Shown one piece after another: positions 51,157 through 60,053 of a stretch of DNA of 64,000 bases. Source of the stretch: Bacillus aerolatus (GTDB lineage Bacteria; Bacillota; Bacilli; Bacillales; Domibacillaceae); the NCBI RefSeq assembly GCF_009183655.1, contig NZ_WEIO01000005.1, forward strand, positions 247,812-311,811, given 5' to 3'. The notes under the pieces are model-generated. The model was not told the DNA's origin and did not search any database. It worked only from the letters and a program-made list of their open reading frames with translations. The first letter of the stretch is position 1, and the number at the start of each line of letters is the position of its first letter. Made by a program: the position numbers and the translations under genes.

Positions 51157-52692
51157 TTACACGCTCAGCTGCTCTTGTAATTCTTTGACAACCTCAACAT
51201 CTTTCATTTCGTCCACAAGCAGTTTAAAGTACTTGTACATGACATGATCCTCTTCCTTGTGTGGAACGTGTTGACGGCAGAAAGAGTAAGCCCATTTTGT
51301 GCCTATGCCTAAGTTTGCAGGCCCCTTATACTCGGCCGCACGCGCGCCGCTAAACAACTCGATCGCAACAACTTGATAAGCATTCTGAATAATTTTTGCT
51401 GCCTTCCGTGCAGCAATCGTTCCCATGCTCACATGATCTTCCTGGTTAGCCGAACTCGGAATGGAATCTACACTTGCTGGATGTGCAAGCGATTTATTTT
51501 CTGAAACAAGGGATGCTGCAGAATACTGGGCAATCATCAGTCCAGAATTCATGCCTCCCTCTTTCGTTAAAAAGTCAGGGAGCTGGTCATTCAACTGCGG
51601 ATTAACGAGTCTTTCAATTCTGCGCTCAGAAATATTCGCCAGTTCCGCAACGGCAATGGAAAGATAATCCATAGCGATGGCCATCGGCTGCCCGTGGAAA
51701 TTCCCTCCTGAAATCACTTTATCTTCGTCAACAAAGATCAGCGGATTATCCGTTACCGAATTCATTTCAACAATCAATTTATCATGAATATGCTGAAGTG
51801 CGTCTCTTGAAGCCCCATGAACTTGAGGCACGCAGCGTAAGGAATACGCATCTTGTACTCTCACTTCACCTTGATTAGTCATGAGCTGGCTTCCTCTTGT
51901 AAGCTTCGTAATATTTTCAGCAACTAACTGCTGGCCGGCATGAGGACGAATGCGATGTGTTTCCGGTTCAAATGCCTGCCTTACGCCTCGAAGCACGTCA
52001 GTCGTTAAAGCAGCCGTGTAATCCACCCAGTTGGCAAGGTTTAACGCATCCCAGCAAGCTAAGGCCCCTACAGCTGTCATGACTTGTGTACCGTTAATAA
52101 GTGCCAAGCCTTCTTTCGCTTCTAAAGACACAGGAGCGACTCCTGCCAGACTCATTGCTTTTCCGCCGTCCATTCTTTCGCCATCAAAATACGCTTCCCC
52201 TTCGCCCATGAGTACTAAAGCGAGGTGAGAAAGTGGAGCGAGATCACCGCTTGCCCCGAGAGACCCTTGTTCAGGAATGACCGGCGTCACACCTTTATTG
52301 AGCATCTCAACCATCGTTTCTACGACTTTGAGGCGAATGCCAGAATGTCCATAAAGAAGGGCATTGACCCTTAGTAAAATAATCGCTCTGGCCACATCTT
52401 CAGGTAATGGCTCACCAACTCCACAAGCATGGCTGCGAATAAGATTGATTTGAAGGTCTTTCGCTTGTTCATTAGGAATATACGTATCACTAAATTTCCC
52501 AAATCCAGTCGTCAATCCATAGACTACTTTCTTTTCTGCCAACAGCTTCTCTACATACTCTCTGCTGCGGTTCACTTTCTCTTTTTGTTCTTCAGCAATG
52601 TCAACTTTATGTTTATTACGAGCAACAAGCACGACATCCTCTAAAGTTAGCGGCAAATGGCCAACAAGGATTTTCTCTTTATTCAGCAACAT
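51157..52692 (-). CDS. hutH: Histidine ammonia-lyase
   Basis: Deaminates L-histidine to urocanate, the first step of the Hut pathway. The 511 residues contain the MIO-forming Ala-Ser-Gly in PEQGSLGASGDLAPLSHLAL (about residue 143), YGLTTGFGKFSD, and SANQEDHVSMG. AAAGGAGTG precedes the start. It is the last gene after the aminotransferase and dehydrogenase copy 2, and is separated from hutG-hutI by about 9 kb. hutU is expected beyond the right edge. Confidence 0.96.
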   Translation of the reverse strand: MLLNKEKILVGHLPLTLEDVVLVARNKHKVDIAEEQKEKVNRSREYVEKLLAEKKVVYGLTTGFGKFSDTYIPNEQAKDLQINLIRSHACGVGEPLPEDVARAIILLRVNALLYGHSGIRLKVVETMVEMLNKGVTPVIPEQGSLGASGDLAPLSHLALVLMGEGEAYFDGERMDGGKAMSLAGVAPVSLEAKEGLALINGTQVMTAVGALACWDALNLANWVDYTAALTTDVLRGVRQAFEPETHRIRPHAGQQLVAENITKLTRGSQLMTNQGEVRVQDAYSLRCVPQVHGASRDALQHIHDKLIVEMNSVTDNPLIFVDEDKVISGGNFHGQPMAIAMDYLSIAVAELANISERRIERLVNPQLNDQLPDFLTKEGGMNSGLMIAQYSAASLVSENKSLAHPASVDSIPSSANQEDHVSMGTIAARKAAKIIQNAYQVVAIELFSGARAAEYKGPANLGIGTKWAYSFCRQHVPHKEEDHVMYKYFKLLVDEMKDVEVVKELQEQLSV

Positions 52693-52780
52693 AATGTGTC
52701 ACTCCTTTTTCTTATTGTGTATCGGGTCTTAGGTGGTGATAAAGAGGGAGTCTGACCCTCTTTAAACGAACAACCTTGTT

Positions 52781-53776
52781 TTATAATTTTATTTCGTTTA
52801 ACACTTGCGGGTTCAACGTGTTAGCTACTGGCTTGCCGGCAACACCATCGATCGCATTTTGGCTCGTCTTCGTTTTCAGCTCGACAATCGCTTCTTCCGA
52901 AATATAGGCAGAATGAGGAGTAACAAACACTTTATCTGTGTTAAGCAAAGGATCGTCCGAATGCGGCGGTTCGTTCAATAAAACATCGAGACCGGCGCCC
53001 GCAATATGCCCTTCATTAATCGCTTTATATAAATCCTCCTCATTAATGACGCCCCCTCTGCTCGTATTGACGATAAAAGCGCCTTGAGGCATCATTTTAA
53101 GCTGATCGTAACTAATGATATTTTTCGTATCTGGCTTGAGCGGCACATGCAGGCTCAAAATAGTCGATTGGCTCAACAATTCGTTAAATGACACCGCTTC
53201 CACTGAATACTCATCAAAAACTTCTTCGGAAACACTAGGGTCATGGGCGATGAGACGAACCCCAAATCCTTTAAGCTTTTGGGCCGCTTTACGGGCGATT
53301 CGTCCAAATCCGAGCAGCCCAACTGTATGGTTGCAAAAACGCTTAATAGGAAGCGTATCCATCGGATCCCACTCGCCTCGTTTTACTTGTTCGTTGTAGG
53401 CAGGGAAACGACGAGCCAGCGTAAGTATATGTGTGATCGCATGATCAGAAACCTCTTCGGAGCAGTATTCTGGTACATGGGATACGAGTATGCCTTTGCG
53501 CGTTGCTGCTTCTACATCGATATGGTTAAATCCCACTGCCGAAGCGGAAATGATCCGGCACGAATCCAGCTTATCGATTAGCTCCGCTGTACATTGAAAT
53601 CCTACTTGGGCTACGACAGCGTCTGCATAAGGAGCATAATGAGGAAGATCTTCTTCGAATGCCTCGGAGCGTGTAACTTTCACTTCAAAACCGTTTTGTT
53701 CATAGATTGCTTTTTCTATACTATGATCTACCCATTCATCATCAAGAATCCAAACTAAATGCTTGCCATTTTTCAA
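52781..53776 (-). CDS. D-2-hydroxyacid dehydrogenase family protein, copy 2
   Basis: 331 residues, paralogue of 47823-48809: WILDDEWVDHSIEKAIYEQ, VGLLGFGRIARKAAQKL, IVNTSRGGVINEEDL, VFVTPHSAYISEEA. TTG start with AAGGGGGA upstream. It lies between a HisC-like aminotransferase (17-base gap) and hutH. Together these could transaminate histidine to imidazolepyruvate and reduce it to imidazolelactate, an alternative to the urocanate route; this is inference from order. Confidence 0.87.
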   Translation of the reverse strand: MKNGKHLVWILDDEWVDHSIEKAIYEQNGFEVKVTRSEAFEEDLPHYAPYADAVVAQVGFQCTAELIDKLDSCRIISASAVGFNHIDVEAATRKGILVSHVPEYCSEEVSDHAITHILTLARRFPAYNEQVKRGEWDPMDTLPIKRFCNHTVGLLGFGRIARKAAQKLKGFGVRLIAHDPSVSEEVFDEYSVEAVSFNELLSQSTILSLHVPLKPDTKNIISYDQLKMMPQGAFIVNTSRGGVINEEDLYKAINEGHIAGAGLDVLLNEPPHSDDPLLNTDKVFVTPHSAYISEEAIVELKTKTSQNAIDGVAGKPVANTLNPQVLNEIKL

Positions 53777-53792
53777 TGTATTTTCCCCCTTT

Positions 53793-54905
53793 TTAGATGT
53801 GATGCGGCGTTTTAGCGCTTATTTCCTGCAGTGCTTTAACGAGCTTGTCATTTTGCTCCGCTGTTCCGATGCTGATACGTGCATACGTAGGATAACCCCA
53901 TGCCGCGCATGGACGAGTGATTAAGCCTTTAGCTGCTAACTCTCCCGCTATTTTTGAAGTATCTTGTTTCATGTCAACAAACAGGAAGTTCGTATGTGAT
54001 TCTTCTACTTCATAACCGAGAGCACGGAATTCCTTGATTAACTTTTTCATTTCACGTTTATTTTCAGTAAGCGTTTTATTTTTGTGTTCCGTATCTTCGA
54101 GAGCACCTAACGCGCCTGCATGAGCTACTCGGTTACACGCGAATGGTTCACGCACTCTTTGCAGAGGCTGTATAAGCTCTTCAGTCGCCATGGCATATCC
54201 CACCCGCATTCCAGCTAAACCATACAGCTTTGAGAACGTCCGAATCGTAATGACAGGCAAGCCTTCTTTTATATACTCTACGCCTGTAGCGTAATTTTCG
54301 ACGCTGATAAACTCTCCATAAGCTTCATCCAGTACAGCCACAACGTGTTTCGGCAAACGTTTGAAAAACGCTCGAAGTTCTTCTTCGCCTACGATGGTAC
54401 CTGTTGGGTTATTCGGGTTGCATACGATGACGATCTTTGTCTTCTCAGTGATCGCCCCAAGAATAGCTTCCAGGTCAAATTTGTGATCTTTTGTAGTCGG
54501 AAGCTCGACAGGCACTCCTCCCATTAGCAAAGTGTTTTTATGGTATTCCGAAAATGTTGGCGTACAATAAACGACTTCATCTCCTGGATTGATGTAGGAA
54601 GCGATGACCAAGTTAATAATATTGTCTGCCCCATTCGCGACGACATAGTTTTCAGGATCGATTCCGTGCAGCTCTCCCAGCTTAGTGCGAAGTTCCAAGG
54701 ACGTCAGATCAGGGTAAAAGTGCACCTCTTGAAGTGCTTTAGTCATCGCCTCTATCGCTTTCGGCGAAGGACCTAACTGGTTTTCATTAGTGGCAAGCCG
54801 AACGACTTCCGTTAACTTTTCTTGTTGTTTAGCTTCCTCAGCCGCTTGACCGGGAATATAAGGATCTAACTTTCTAACATTGTTGCGCCATAAATTTTCT
54901 GACAT
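53793..54905 (-). CDS. HisC-like class I/II aminotransferase
   Basis: 370 residues of the histidinol-phosphate aminotransferase family: RLATNENQLGPSPKA, NGADNIINLVI, CNPNNPTGTIV, DEAYGEF, and TIRTFSKLYGLAGMRVGYAM with the PLP lysine. AGAAGGAGGA precedes the start. No histidine biosynthesis genes are nearby; the operon partners are a 2-hydroxyacid dehydrogenase and hutH. It may therefore transaminate histidine or an aromatic amino acid in catabolism rather than act as HisC. An 84-bp upstream element is shared with the Spo0E-like gene. Confidence 0.85.
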   Translation of the reverse strand: MSENLWRNNVRKLDPYIPGQAAEEAKQQEKLTEVVRLATNENQLGPSPKAIEAMTKALQEVHFYPDLTSLELRTKLGELHGIDPENYVVANGADNIINLVIASYINPGDEVVYCTPTFSEYHKNTLLMGGVPVELPTTKDHKFDLEAILGAITEKTKIVIVCNPNNPTGTIVGEEELRAFFKRLPKHVVAVLDEAYGEFISVENYATGVEYIKEGLPVITIRTFSKLYGLAGMRVGYAMATEELIQPLQRVREPFACNRVAHAGALGALEDTEHKNKTLTENKREMKKLIKEFRALGYEVEESHTNFLFVDMKQDTSKIAGELAAKGLITRPCAAWGYPTYARISIGTAEQNDKLVKALQEISAKTPHHI

Positions 54906-55015
54906 TGTAAATCCTCCTTCTGTCCATTTTGATGCACCGACGGTTTATACCGTTTACAAGGGCGTTAAAACTATTTTTTATTTGTTATTAAAATGTTTTT
55001 GTGAACCTCTAAATC

Positions 55016-55099
55016 ATTTATACACGATCTTTTGCAAAAAACTAAGGTGTTTCATCATCAAGGTAAAAAATATTCACAATATAACAAAAAATTAGACTA
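55016..55099 (-). promoter_or_regulatory. Shared upstream element, copy 1 (HisC-like operon)
   Basis: TTTATACACGATCTTTTGC, GGTGTTTCATCATCA, GTAAAAAATATTCACAATAT and AACAAAAAATTAGAC occur in the same order as at 59757-59840, roughly 75% identical. On the minus strand TATAAA near 55016-55021 could be a -10. It lies about 110 bases before the HisC-like gene, as copy 2 does before the Spo0E-like gene, so a common regulator is likely. Confidence 0.55.
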
Positions 55100-55119
55100 A
55101 GAGATAGAGATATAACATA

Positions 55120-55147
55120 AAAAAATCGGCTGAATCGCCGATTTTTT
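55120..55147. terminator. Bidirectional terminator after the YfcC-type permease
   Basis: AAAAAATCGGC-TGAATC-GCCGATTTTTT: a perfect stem with A- and T-runs on both sides, 50 bases past the permease stop. Confidence 0.85.
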
Positions 55148-55195
55148 CTAATCTAACCTCTAACCTTGACCTCTAAAAAACTTGCAGCCTTTTTC

Positions 55196-56638
55196 TTAAA
55201 ATGGTCCTAAATCAATGGCTTGAGCAATAAGCAGGAGAATGGCAGAAACCAATACCCAAGCGATGCCTAGCGGGAAGAAAAACCTAACCCATTTCGTCCA
55301 CGATACACCGGCAATAGCCAATGTTGCCATAAAATATCCTACTGTAGGGTAGAAAATATTACTCAAGCCATCACCAAGGTGGAACGCTACTACTGCTGTT
55401 TGGCGAGTAATACCAAGAATGTCAGCTAGTGGTGCCATAATAGGCAATGTAACTAATGCTTGTCCACTTCCAGAGGGAATCAGGAAGTTTAACAGCGTGT
55501 TTCCTACATACATACCGAGAATCGTTATAGAATCAGGCATAGAGCCCAACACTTGCGCTAAACCATAAACGACGGTATCCATAATTTGTCCTTCTTCCAT
55601 GATGATCACGATCGCTCTGGACACACCGATGATAAAAGCACCCAGGAATACCGCTTTACACCCTTCATTAAATTCCTCACACACCTCTGTAATCTTCAAT
55701 CCCGCAATTAACCCGACTACAACAGCCAGTGAAATAAATATTCCAGCTATTTCAATCATATACCACCCATGTTTAAGCACTCCATACACTAAAAGTCCAA
55801 GAAATGCAGCTGCAGCGATAGAGGCGATCGTTTGTCTTCTCGTGGCTTTTAATGGTTCACCTAGGTTCTTTTTTGCACTTTTTCTCTTTTCCGTATCTTC
55901 TTTATACATCAAGCTTAATTCCGGATTCTTTTTTACTTTGTTTGCGTATCTCATTACGAAGAAAGTCCCAATAGCAAGGGTCACAACAAAAATGATCGTA
56001 CGATATCCAGCACCAGAGAATAATGGCAGTTCAGCTATAGATTGTGAGATTCCTACCATCGGGTTCGTGATAGAGGAGGTAAATCCAGCACAAGTTGCAA
56101 TTAATGCAATAGCGACCGCTGTTAAGGAATCATATCCTACAGCTAACATGAGGGGCAGGATAATAGGCACATATACTAAACTTAATTCCGGTAAACCGGC
56201 AAAAGTAGATAGAAGCCCAAAAACGATCATTAAAATGGGAACGAGCAAGATACTGTTTTTGGCAAACCGTCTCGCAAGTTTATCTACTCCAATTTCAATA
56301 ATCCCTGTTTTCATTAAGACCGTGAATGCTCCACCGGCAGCAAAAACAAAGAAGATAATATCTGCAGACTGAACGAGACCTTTAGGAATTGCCGTCATAA
56401 ACGACTTAAGACCTACAGGATTAGCTTCAATTTTAGTAAATGTGTCGGGTTCGATAACTGTTCTGCCTTCGATAGGCGCGTCCACTCTGTCAAATTGACC
56501 CGCGGGAATAAGATAGGTCAAAGCGGCCATTATCACCATCATGATAAACAAAATCACATAAATATGAGGCATTTCAAATTTCTTTTTAGGTTTGCGTGCC
56601 TCTTCTGCTTCGATATGTAATTGTGGTTCTGGCTTCAT
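55196..56638 (-). CDS. YfcC/ArcD-family permease
   Basis: 480 residues with about 12 hydrophobic segments, of the YfcC (DUF401/C4-dicarboxylate anaerobic-like) family: YLIPAGQFDR near residue 44, ADIIFFVFAAGGAFTVLMKTG, FAGLPELSLVYVPIILPL, NTLLNFLIPSGSGQALVTLPIMAPLAD and LGDGLSNIFYPTVGY. Members are thought to carry amino acids, peptides or ornithine-like compounds. CGGAGGGG precedes the start. It lies 28 bases behind the carbamoylase, so it probably imports that enzyme's substrate. Confidence 0.8.
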   Translation of the reverse strand: MKPEPQLHIEAEEARKPKKKFEMPHIYVILFIMMVIMAALTYLIPAGQFDRVDAPIEGRTVIEPDTFTKIEANPVGLKSFMTAIPKGLVQSADIIFFVFAAGGAFTVLMKTGIIEIGVDKLARRFAKNSILLVPILMIVFGLLSTFAGLPELSLVYVPIILPLMLAVGYDSLTAVAIALIATCAGFTSSITNPMVGISQSIAELPLFSGAGYRTIIFVVTLAIGTFFVMRYANKVKKNPELSLMYKEDTEKRKSAKKNLGEPLKATRRQTIASIAAAAFLGLLVYGVLKHGWYMIEIAGIFISLAVVVGLIAGLKITEVCEEFNEGCKAVFLGAFIIGVSRAIVIIMEEGQIMDTVVYGLAQVLGSMPDSITILGMYVGNTLLNFLIPSGSGQALVTLPIMAPLADILGITRQTAVVAFHLGDGLSNIFYPTVGYFMATLAIAGVSWTKWVRFFFPLGIAWVLVSAILLLIAQAIDLGPF

Positions 56639-56665
56639 ACATTCCCCTCCGATTTTTCAAAAGTT

Positions 56666-58003
56666 TTAGCTTTCTACTTTCACACTTTTTGGAGACTTAC
56701 TATCAAGGGTGCTTTGATTCGATAGTTTAAAAAGTGTTTCCTTTAATACGGCGATCCCATCTAAACAATCGTTAAGATTTGTGAACTCTTCTGGACTATG
56801 ACTTTTTCCATTCACACTAGGTACGAAAATCATCCCGGCTGGAACGTATTTACCAAGAACCATCGCATCATGCCCAGCGCCACTTGGGATTGGGCGGTGT
56901 GACAACTGTAATGAATCCGCTGATTCCCTTACTGCTTGTTGAATCGGTTCTGGTACCTTAACAGGGGGAATACGGAATTCTGATTCATGCTTTATCTTTA
57001 ACTCTCTATTTTTAGCAATTGTTTTTGCCGTTTCTGTGATGAGTTCAATCATTCTGTCCCGTTGGTCCTCATCAATATCTCTAGCATCGACTGTTACAGT
57101 TGCTTCACCAGCAATCACATTAGCTCCGTTTGGCAGAACATCTATTTTTCCGACAGTAGCTACAGCTGTTTCGCTAATGGTTGGAGGAATTTTCTCTACC
57201 TCAACGATAAATTCCGCTGCAGCCGCAACACTGTCTTTACGGAGATTCATTGGGGTATTTCCAGCATGATCCGTTTCACCATAAAAGGTGTACGTGTGCC
57301 ATGAGGTTCCAGCGATACCATTGACAACCCCAATATTGTCATTGCTTATTTCAAGTTGTTTGCCTTGCTCAATATGGAGTTCAAGAAAGGCACAAATATC
57401 CTCTTTCGGATAATAGGCATCCTCAATGTTTTCAGGTTGCAGCCCGATTTCTCTCGCTGCTTGTACGAACTTCACTCCATCTTTGTCTTGGAGGGAAAGC
57501 AGGTCATCGTATAAGACTTCTCCCATCATGACACGACTGCCAAAGATTCCATTTTGGAAGCGAGTACCCTCTTCATCGATAAATACGACAAGTTCAATGG
57601 AACGTTTCGGTTTTCTGCCTTCTTTCACAAGAGCTTCTATAGCCATGAACGAACTAACACATCCTAATACGCCATCAAACGCCCCTCCGTTTGGTACAGT
57701 ATCTAAATGAGATCCTGTCATCACAACTGGGAGAGATGGCTCAGTTCCTTCATAACGCGCAAAAATATTTCCAAGTGGATCTTCCCGTACAACCAGTCCG
57801 ATTTCTTGCAGCCAACTTTTAAAAAGTTCTTTTGCTTCTTTCTCTTCTTTTGTGTATACAAAACGGCTGATGCCGCCAGCTTCTGTTCGGCCGATCGCTG
57901 CTAATGCATCTAAACGATCTGCCAACTTAGCAGGATCTAAGCCAGCATAAGAATGGCAATTTGGCAGCGTGTTTAGCAAGCGTTCCTTTAAAGAGATATC
58001 CAC
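56666..58003 (-). CDS. Zn-dependent hydantoinase/carbamoylase (M20; AmaB/AllC type)
   Basis: 445 residues. It hydrolyses the carbamoyl (ureido) group of N-carbamoyl amino acids, allantoate or ureidoglycine. Metal-site motifs: TGSHLDTVPNGGAFDGVLG, VFIDEEGTRF, LELHIEQGKQLE, and the C-terminal SGAGHDAMVLGKYVPAGMIFVPSVNGKSHSPEE region (in parts). The N-terminus is about 20 residues longer than usual. GTG start with AAAGGG 11 bases upstream. Between a permease and an M20 amidohydrolase; the exact carbamoyl substrate is open, and hydantoin-derived carbamoyl amino acids from the hyuAB module are possible. Confidence 0.88.
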   Translation of the reverse strand: MDISLKERLLNTLPNCHSYAGLDPAKLADRLDALAAIGRTEAGGISRFVYTKEEKEAKELFKSWLQEIGLVVREDPLGNIFARYEGTEPSLPVVMTGSHLDTVPNGGAFDGVLGCVSSFMAIEALVKEGRKPKRSIELVVFIDEEGTRFQNGIFGSRVMMGEVLYDDLLSLQDKDGVKFVQAAREIGLQPENIEDAYYPKEDICAFLELHIEQGKQLEISNDNIGVVNGIAGTSWHTYTFYGETDHAGNTPMNLRKDSVAAAAEFIVEVEKIPPTISETAVATVGKIDVLPNGANVIAGEATVTVDARDIDEDQRDRMIELITETAKTIAKNRELKIKHESEFRIPPVKVPEPIQQAVRESADSLQLSHRPIPSGAGHDAMVLGKYVPAGMIFVPSVNGKSHSPEEFTNLNDCLDGIAVLKETLFKLSNQSTLDSKSPKSVKVES

Positions 58004-58157
58004 GTTTAGTCAACCCTTTCATTATTTTCGATAATATATTATTAAAGAAGAGCTTTAGATACGCCTATATCGTTTTACGATAAGTTGCTGCCCTCTCTAA
58101 ATAGACATACCAACAACTACCCCAAGAGATGTAAAACACATCCATTTGCATAAAGGC

Positions 58158-59339
58158 CTATTTAAGCATCTTATAGGCAAATTCAGTCAGCAGTCTCACC
58201 CCGATAGGTAATGCGCTTTCATCAATTGTAAAACGCGGATGATGATGAGGGTGAACAATACCTTTTTCCTCATTTCGGGCTCCGATAAAGATAAAACTGC
58301 CGGGAACTTTCTGTTGGTAAGCGGAAAAGTCTTCCCCGCCCATGACAGGCCGCATACGATTCACTGCTTCTTCTCCAAAAATGTCTTGTACGGTTTCCTC
58401 TACATACCGTGTCACTTCTTGATCATTATTGACAGCTCGATATACCTTTTTAAATTCAAAATTATACGTTGCACCATAAGCCCCTGTAATTCCTTTGATG
58501 ATATTCTCTATCATTACAGGAACTTGGTCCTGCAATTGGGGGTCAAAACATCGAACAGTTCCACTAAGTTCTACAGAATCAGGAATGATATTGTTAGCAG
58601 ACCCCCCCACAAATCTTGTAACGGATAAAACGAGCGTATCTAATGGGTCTGTATGGCGAGAAACAATATTCTGAAGACTAGTAACCACTTGAGAAGCAAT
58701 GGCAATACTATCAATCGCTTCATGCGGTGCCGCAGCATGTCCTCCTTTTCCGTGTATTTCAATCCAAAACTCAGCGCTGGATGCCATGGCAGGACCGGAG
58801 ATAATACCAATCTTTCCTACTTCAAGCGGAGACCATAAGTGTGTCCCAATCACTTGATCCACCCCGTCCAGCACACCAGCTTGGACCATTTCTTCCGCAC
58901 CGCCTGGATATAGTTCTTCCGCATGCTGAAATAAAAACCGAACTTCACCTTGGATTTGGTCTTTTAATTGTGTCAAAACTTTGGCTGTGCCAAGGAGCAT
59001 AGCGGTATGTCCGTCGTGCCCACAAGCATGCATGACTCCAGGATTTTGCGACACAAATTCAAAGTCGTTTTCTTCCTGAATAGGCAGCGCATCCATGTCA
59101 GCCCGAATGGCTAATACGCGGCCTGGACCCCTGCCAATTAAACGAGCCATCACACTTGTTTTTGTCGGGCGGGTAAGTTCTAAATGACCAAATGACTGCA
59201 ACGTGTCATATACAAATTGCGCTGTTTTTTCTTCTTGAAAAGAAAGTTCCGGGTGACGATGCAAATATCGCCTCCACTCAACAACCTCATCTTGAATAAC
59301 CTCCGTCAATTTGCTTAAATCGATTGCTTCTTTATTCAT
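58158..59339 (-). CDS. M20D amidohydrolase (hippurate/N-acyl-amino-acid type)
   Basis: 393 residues: RYLHRHPELSFQEEKTA, RADMDALPIQEEN, HACGHDGHTAMLLG, LFQHAEELYPGGAEEM, IGTHLWSP, GKGGHAAAPHEAIDS, and MGGEDFSAYQQKVPG. It hydrolyses N-acyl or aromatic amide bonds of amino acids. GGAGAGC lies before the start, and a cre-like site about 33 bases upstream. It is followed by the carbamoylase and YfcC-type permease, forming a likely operon for modified amino acids. The pairing of two different amidohydrolases suggests complementary substrates. Confidence 0.88.
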   Translation of the reverse strand: MNKEAIDLSKLTEVIQDEVVEWRRYLHRHPELSFQEEKTAQFVYDTLQSFGHLELTRPTKTSVMARLIGRGPGRVLAIRADMDALPIQEENDFEFVSQNPGVMHACGHDGHTAMLLGTAKVLTQLKDQIQGEVRFLFQHAEELYPGGAEEMVQAGVLDGVDQVIGTHLWSPLEVGKIGIISGPAMASSAEFWIEIHGKGGHAAAPHEAIDSIAIASQVVTSLQNIVSRHTDPLDTLVLSVTRFVGGSANNIIPDSVELSGTVRCFDPQLQDQVPVMIENIIKGITGAYGATYNFEFKKVYRAVNNDQEVTRYVEETVQDIFGEEAVNRMRPVMGGEDFSAYQQKVPGSFIFIGARNEEKGIVHPHHHPRFTIDESALPIGVRLLTEFAYKMLK

Positions 59340-59371
59340 AATCAGCTCTCCAGTCAGTGTAATGATGAATT

Positions 59372-59385
59372 GGTAAGCGCTTGCA
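59372..59385. promoter_or_regulatory. cre-like site upstream of the M20D gene
   Basis: GGTAAGCGCTTGCA, 12 of 14 matches to the cre consensus, between the Spo0E-like gene and the amidohydrolase. Confidence 0.4.
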
Positions 59386-59452
59386 ATTAAGTTAAGAACT
59401 AGTTACACAATCTACATAAAAGGTGTTCAATATAGCAGCCCCGCTGCTTCAT

Positions 59453-59647
59453 TCATGAGATGTCTTTATTACCTTTACTTTGTGAAGCCATTAACATTTG
59501 CTGAAACGTAATGATTTGTTCATCCAGCTGCTTACTTGCTTTTAATACTTCTGGATGATTTGGGCCTTTGCTTTTCGCTAAACGATACATGTCTTCTCGG
59601 TGTTCACTTATACTTTTTTTGATGAACATGAATTCTGATAAAAGCAT
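59453..59647 (-). CDS. Spo0E-like aspartyl-phosphate phosphatase
   Basis: A 64-residue helical protein with the Spo0E-family signature ...ASKQLDEQIITFQQ (S-x-x-L-D), preceded by YRLAKSKGPNHPEVLKASKQ. Such proteins dephosphorylate Spo0A-type regulators and delay sporulation. Start at 59647 with GGAGGCAAAGGTGG. It lies upstream of the M20D-carbamoylase-permease genes with a 113-base gap; whether it is co-transcribed is uncertain. It shares its upstream element with the HisC-like operon. Confidence 0.8.
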   Translation of the reverse strand: MLLSEFMFIKKSISEHREDMYRLAKSKGPNHPEVLKASKQLDEQIITFQQMLMASQSKGNKDIS

Positions 59648-59756
59648 CCACCTTTGCCTCCCTTCTTGTTAAAAATAAAAGCTTCAGAGAAGGATAAAAT
59701 AGACGTTTTTTCTAGTGGTCTATATTTCAACCTCATTGCTTCGTGCTATCTTAAGT

Positions 59757-59840
59757 TATTTATACACGATCTTTCGTCAAAAATTGGTGTTTTTTTCAAT
59801 AGCGTAAAAAATGCTTACAATATAACAAAAATTTAGACCA
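59757..59840 (-). promoter_or_regulatory. Shared upstream element, copy 2 (Spo0E-like gene)
   Basis: TTTATACACGATCTTTCG, GGTGTTTTTTTCAATAG, GTAAAAAATGCTTACAATAT and AACAAAAATTTAGAC, in the same order and spacing as 55016-55099. It lies about 110 bases upstream of the gene start. Confidence 0.55.
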
Positions 59841-59868
59841 TCAAGAAAGTAGTGAGTCTGAAGGCGGC

Positions 59869-60041
59869 GTGCACATTTCGGTTGTTCTTGTGCACAAACC
59901 GGGCGCGGGCGTGCAGAAATGCCCTAATCTCGTGCACAACGCCCGGTGATCGGTGCATAAGTTTGTTTGCCGTGCATATTTCAGGGTTTTCCGCGCAGAA
60001 ATCCTGAATTGCCGTGCATAAATTCAATTACTAGTGCACAA
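59869..60041 (+). repeat. 21-bp GTGCANAA iterated element, copy C
   Basis: Units start at 59869, 59890, 59911, 59932, 59953, 59972, 59993, 60014 and 60034, again with the 19-bp unit (GTGCATAAGTTTGTTTGCC) in fifth place. Unit interiors have diverged more from copies A and B, but the period is kept. A terminator follows immediately. Confidence 0.88.
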
Positions 60042-60053
60042 AAAAAGAGCAGT

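Noticed and set aside
55599..56372. 257-codon plus-strand frame
   Set aside because: Lies entirely antisense to the YfcC-type permease; the hydrophobic minus-strand protein with clear family motifs explains it.
13515..60041. CRISPR-like look of the regularly spaced GTGCANAA units
   Set aside because: The repeated part is only about eight bases, unit interiors are shared between copies rather than unique spacers, and there are no cas genes or leader.
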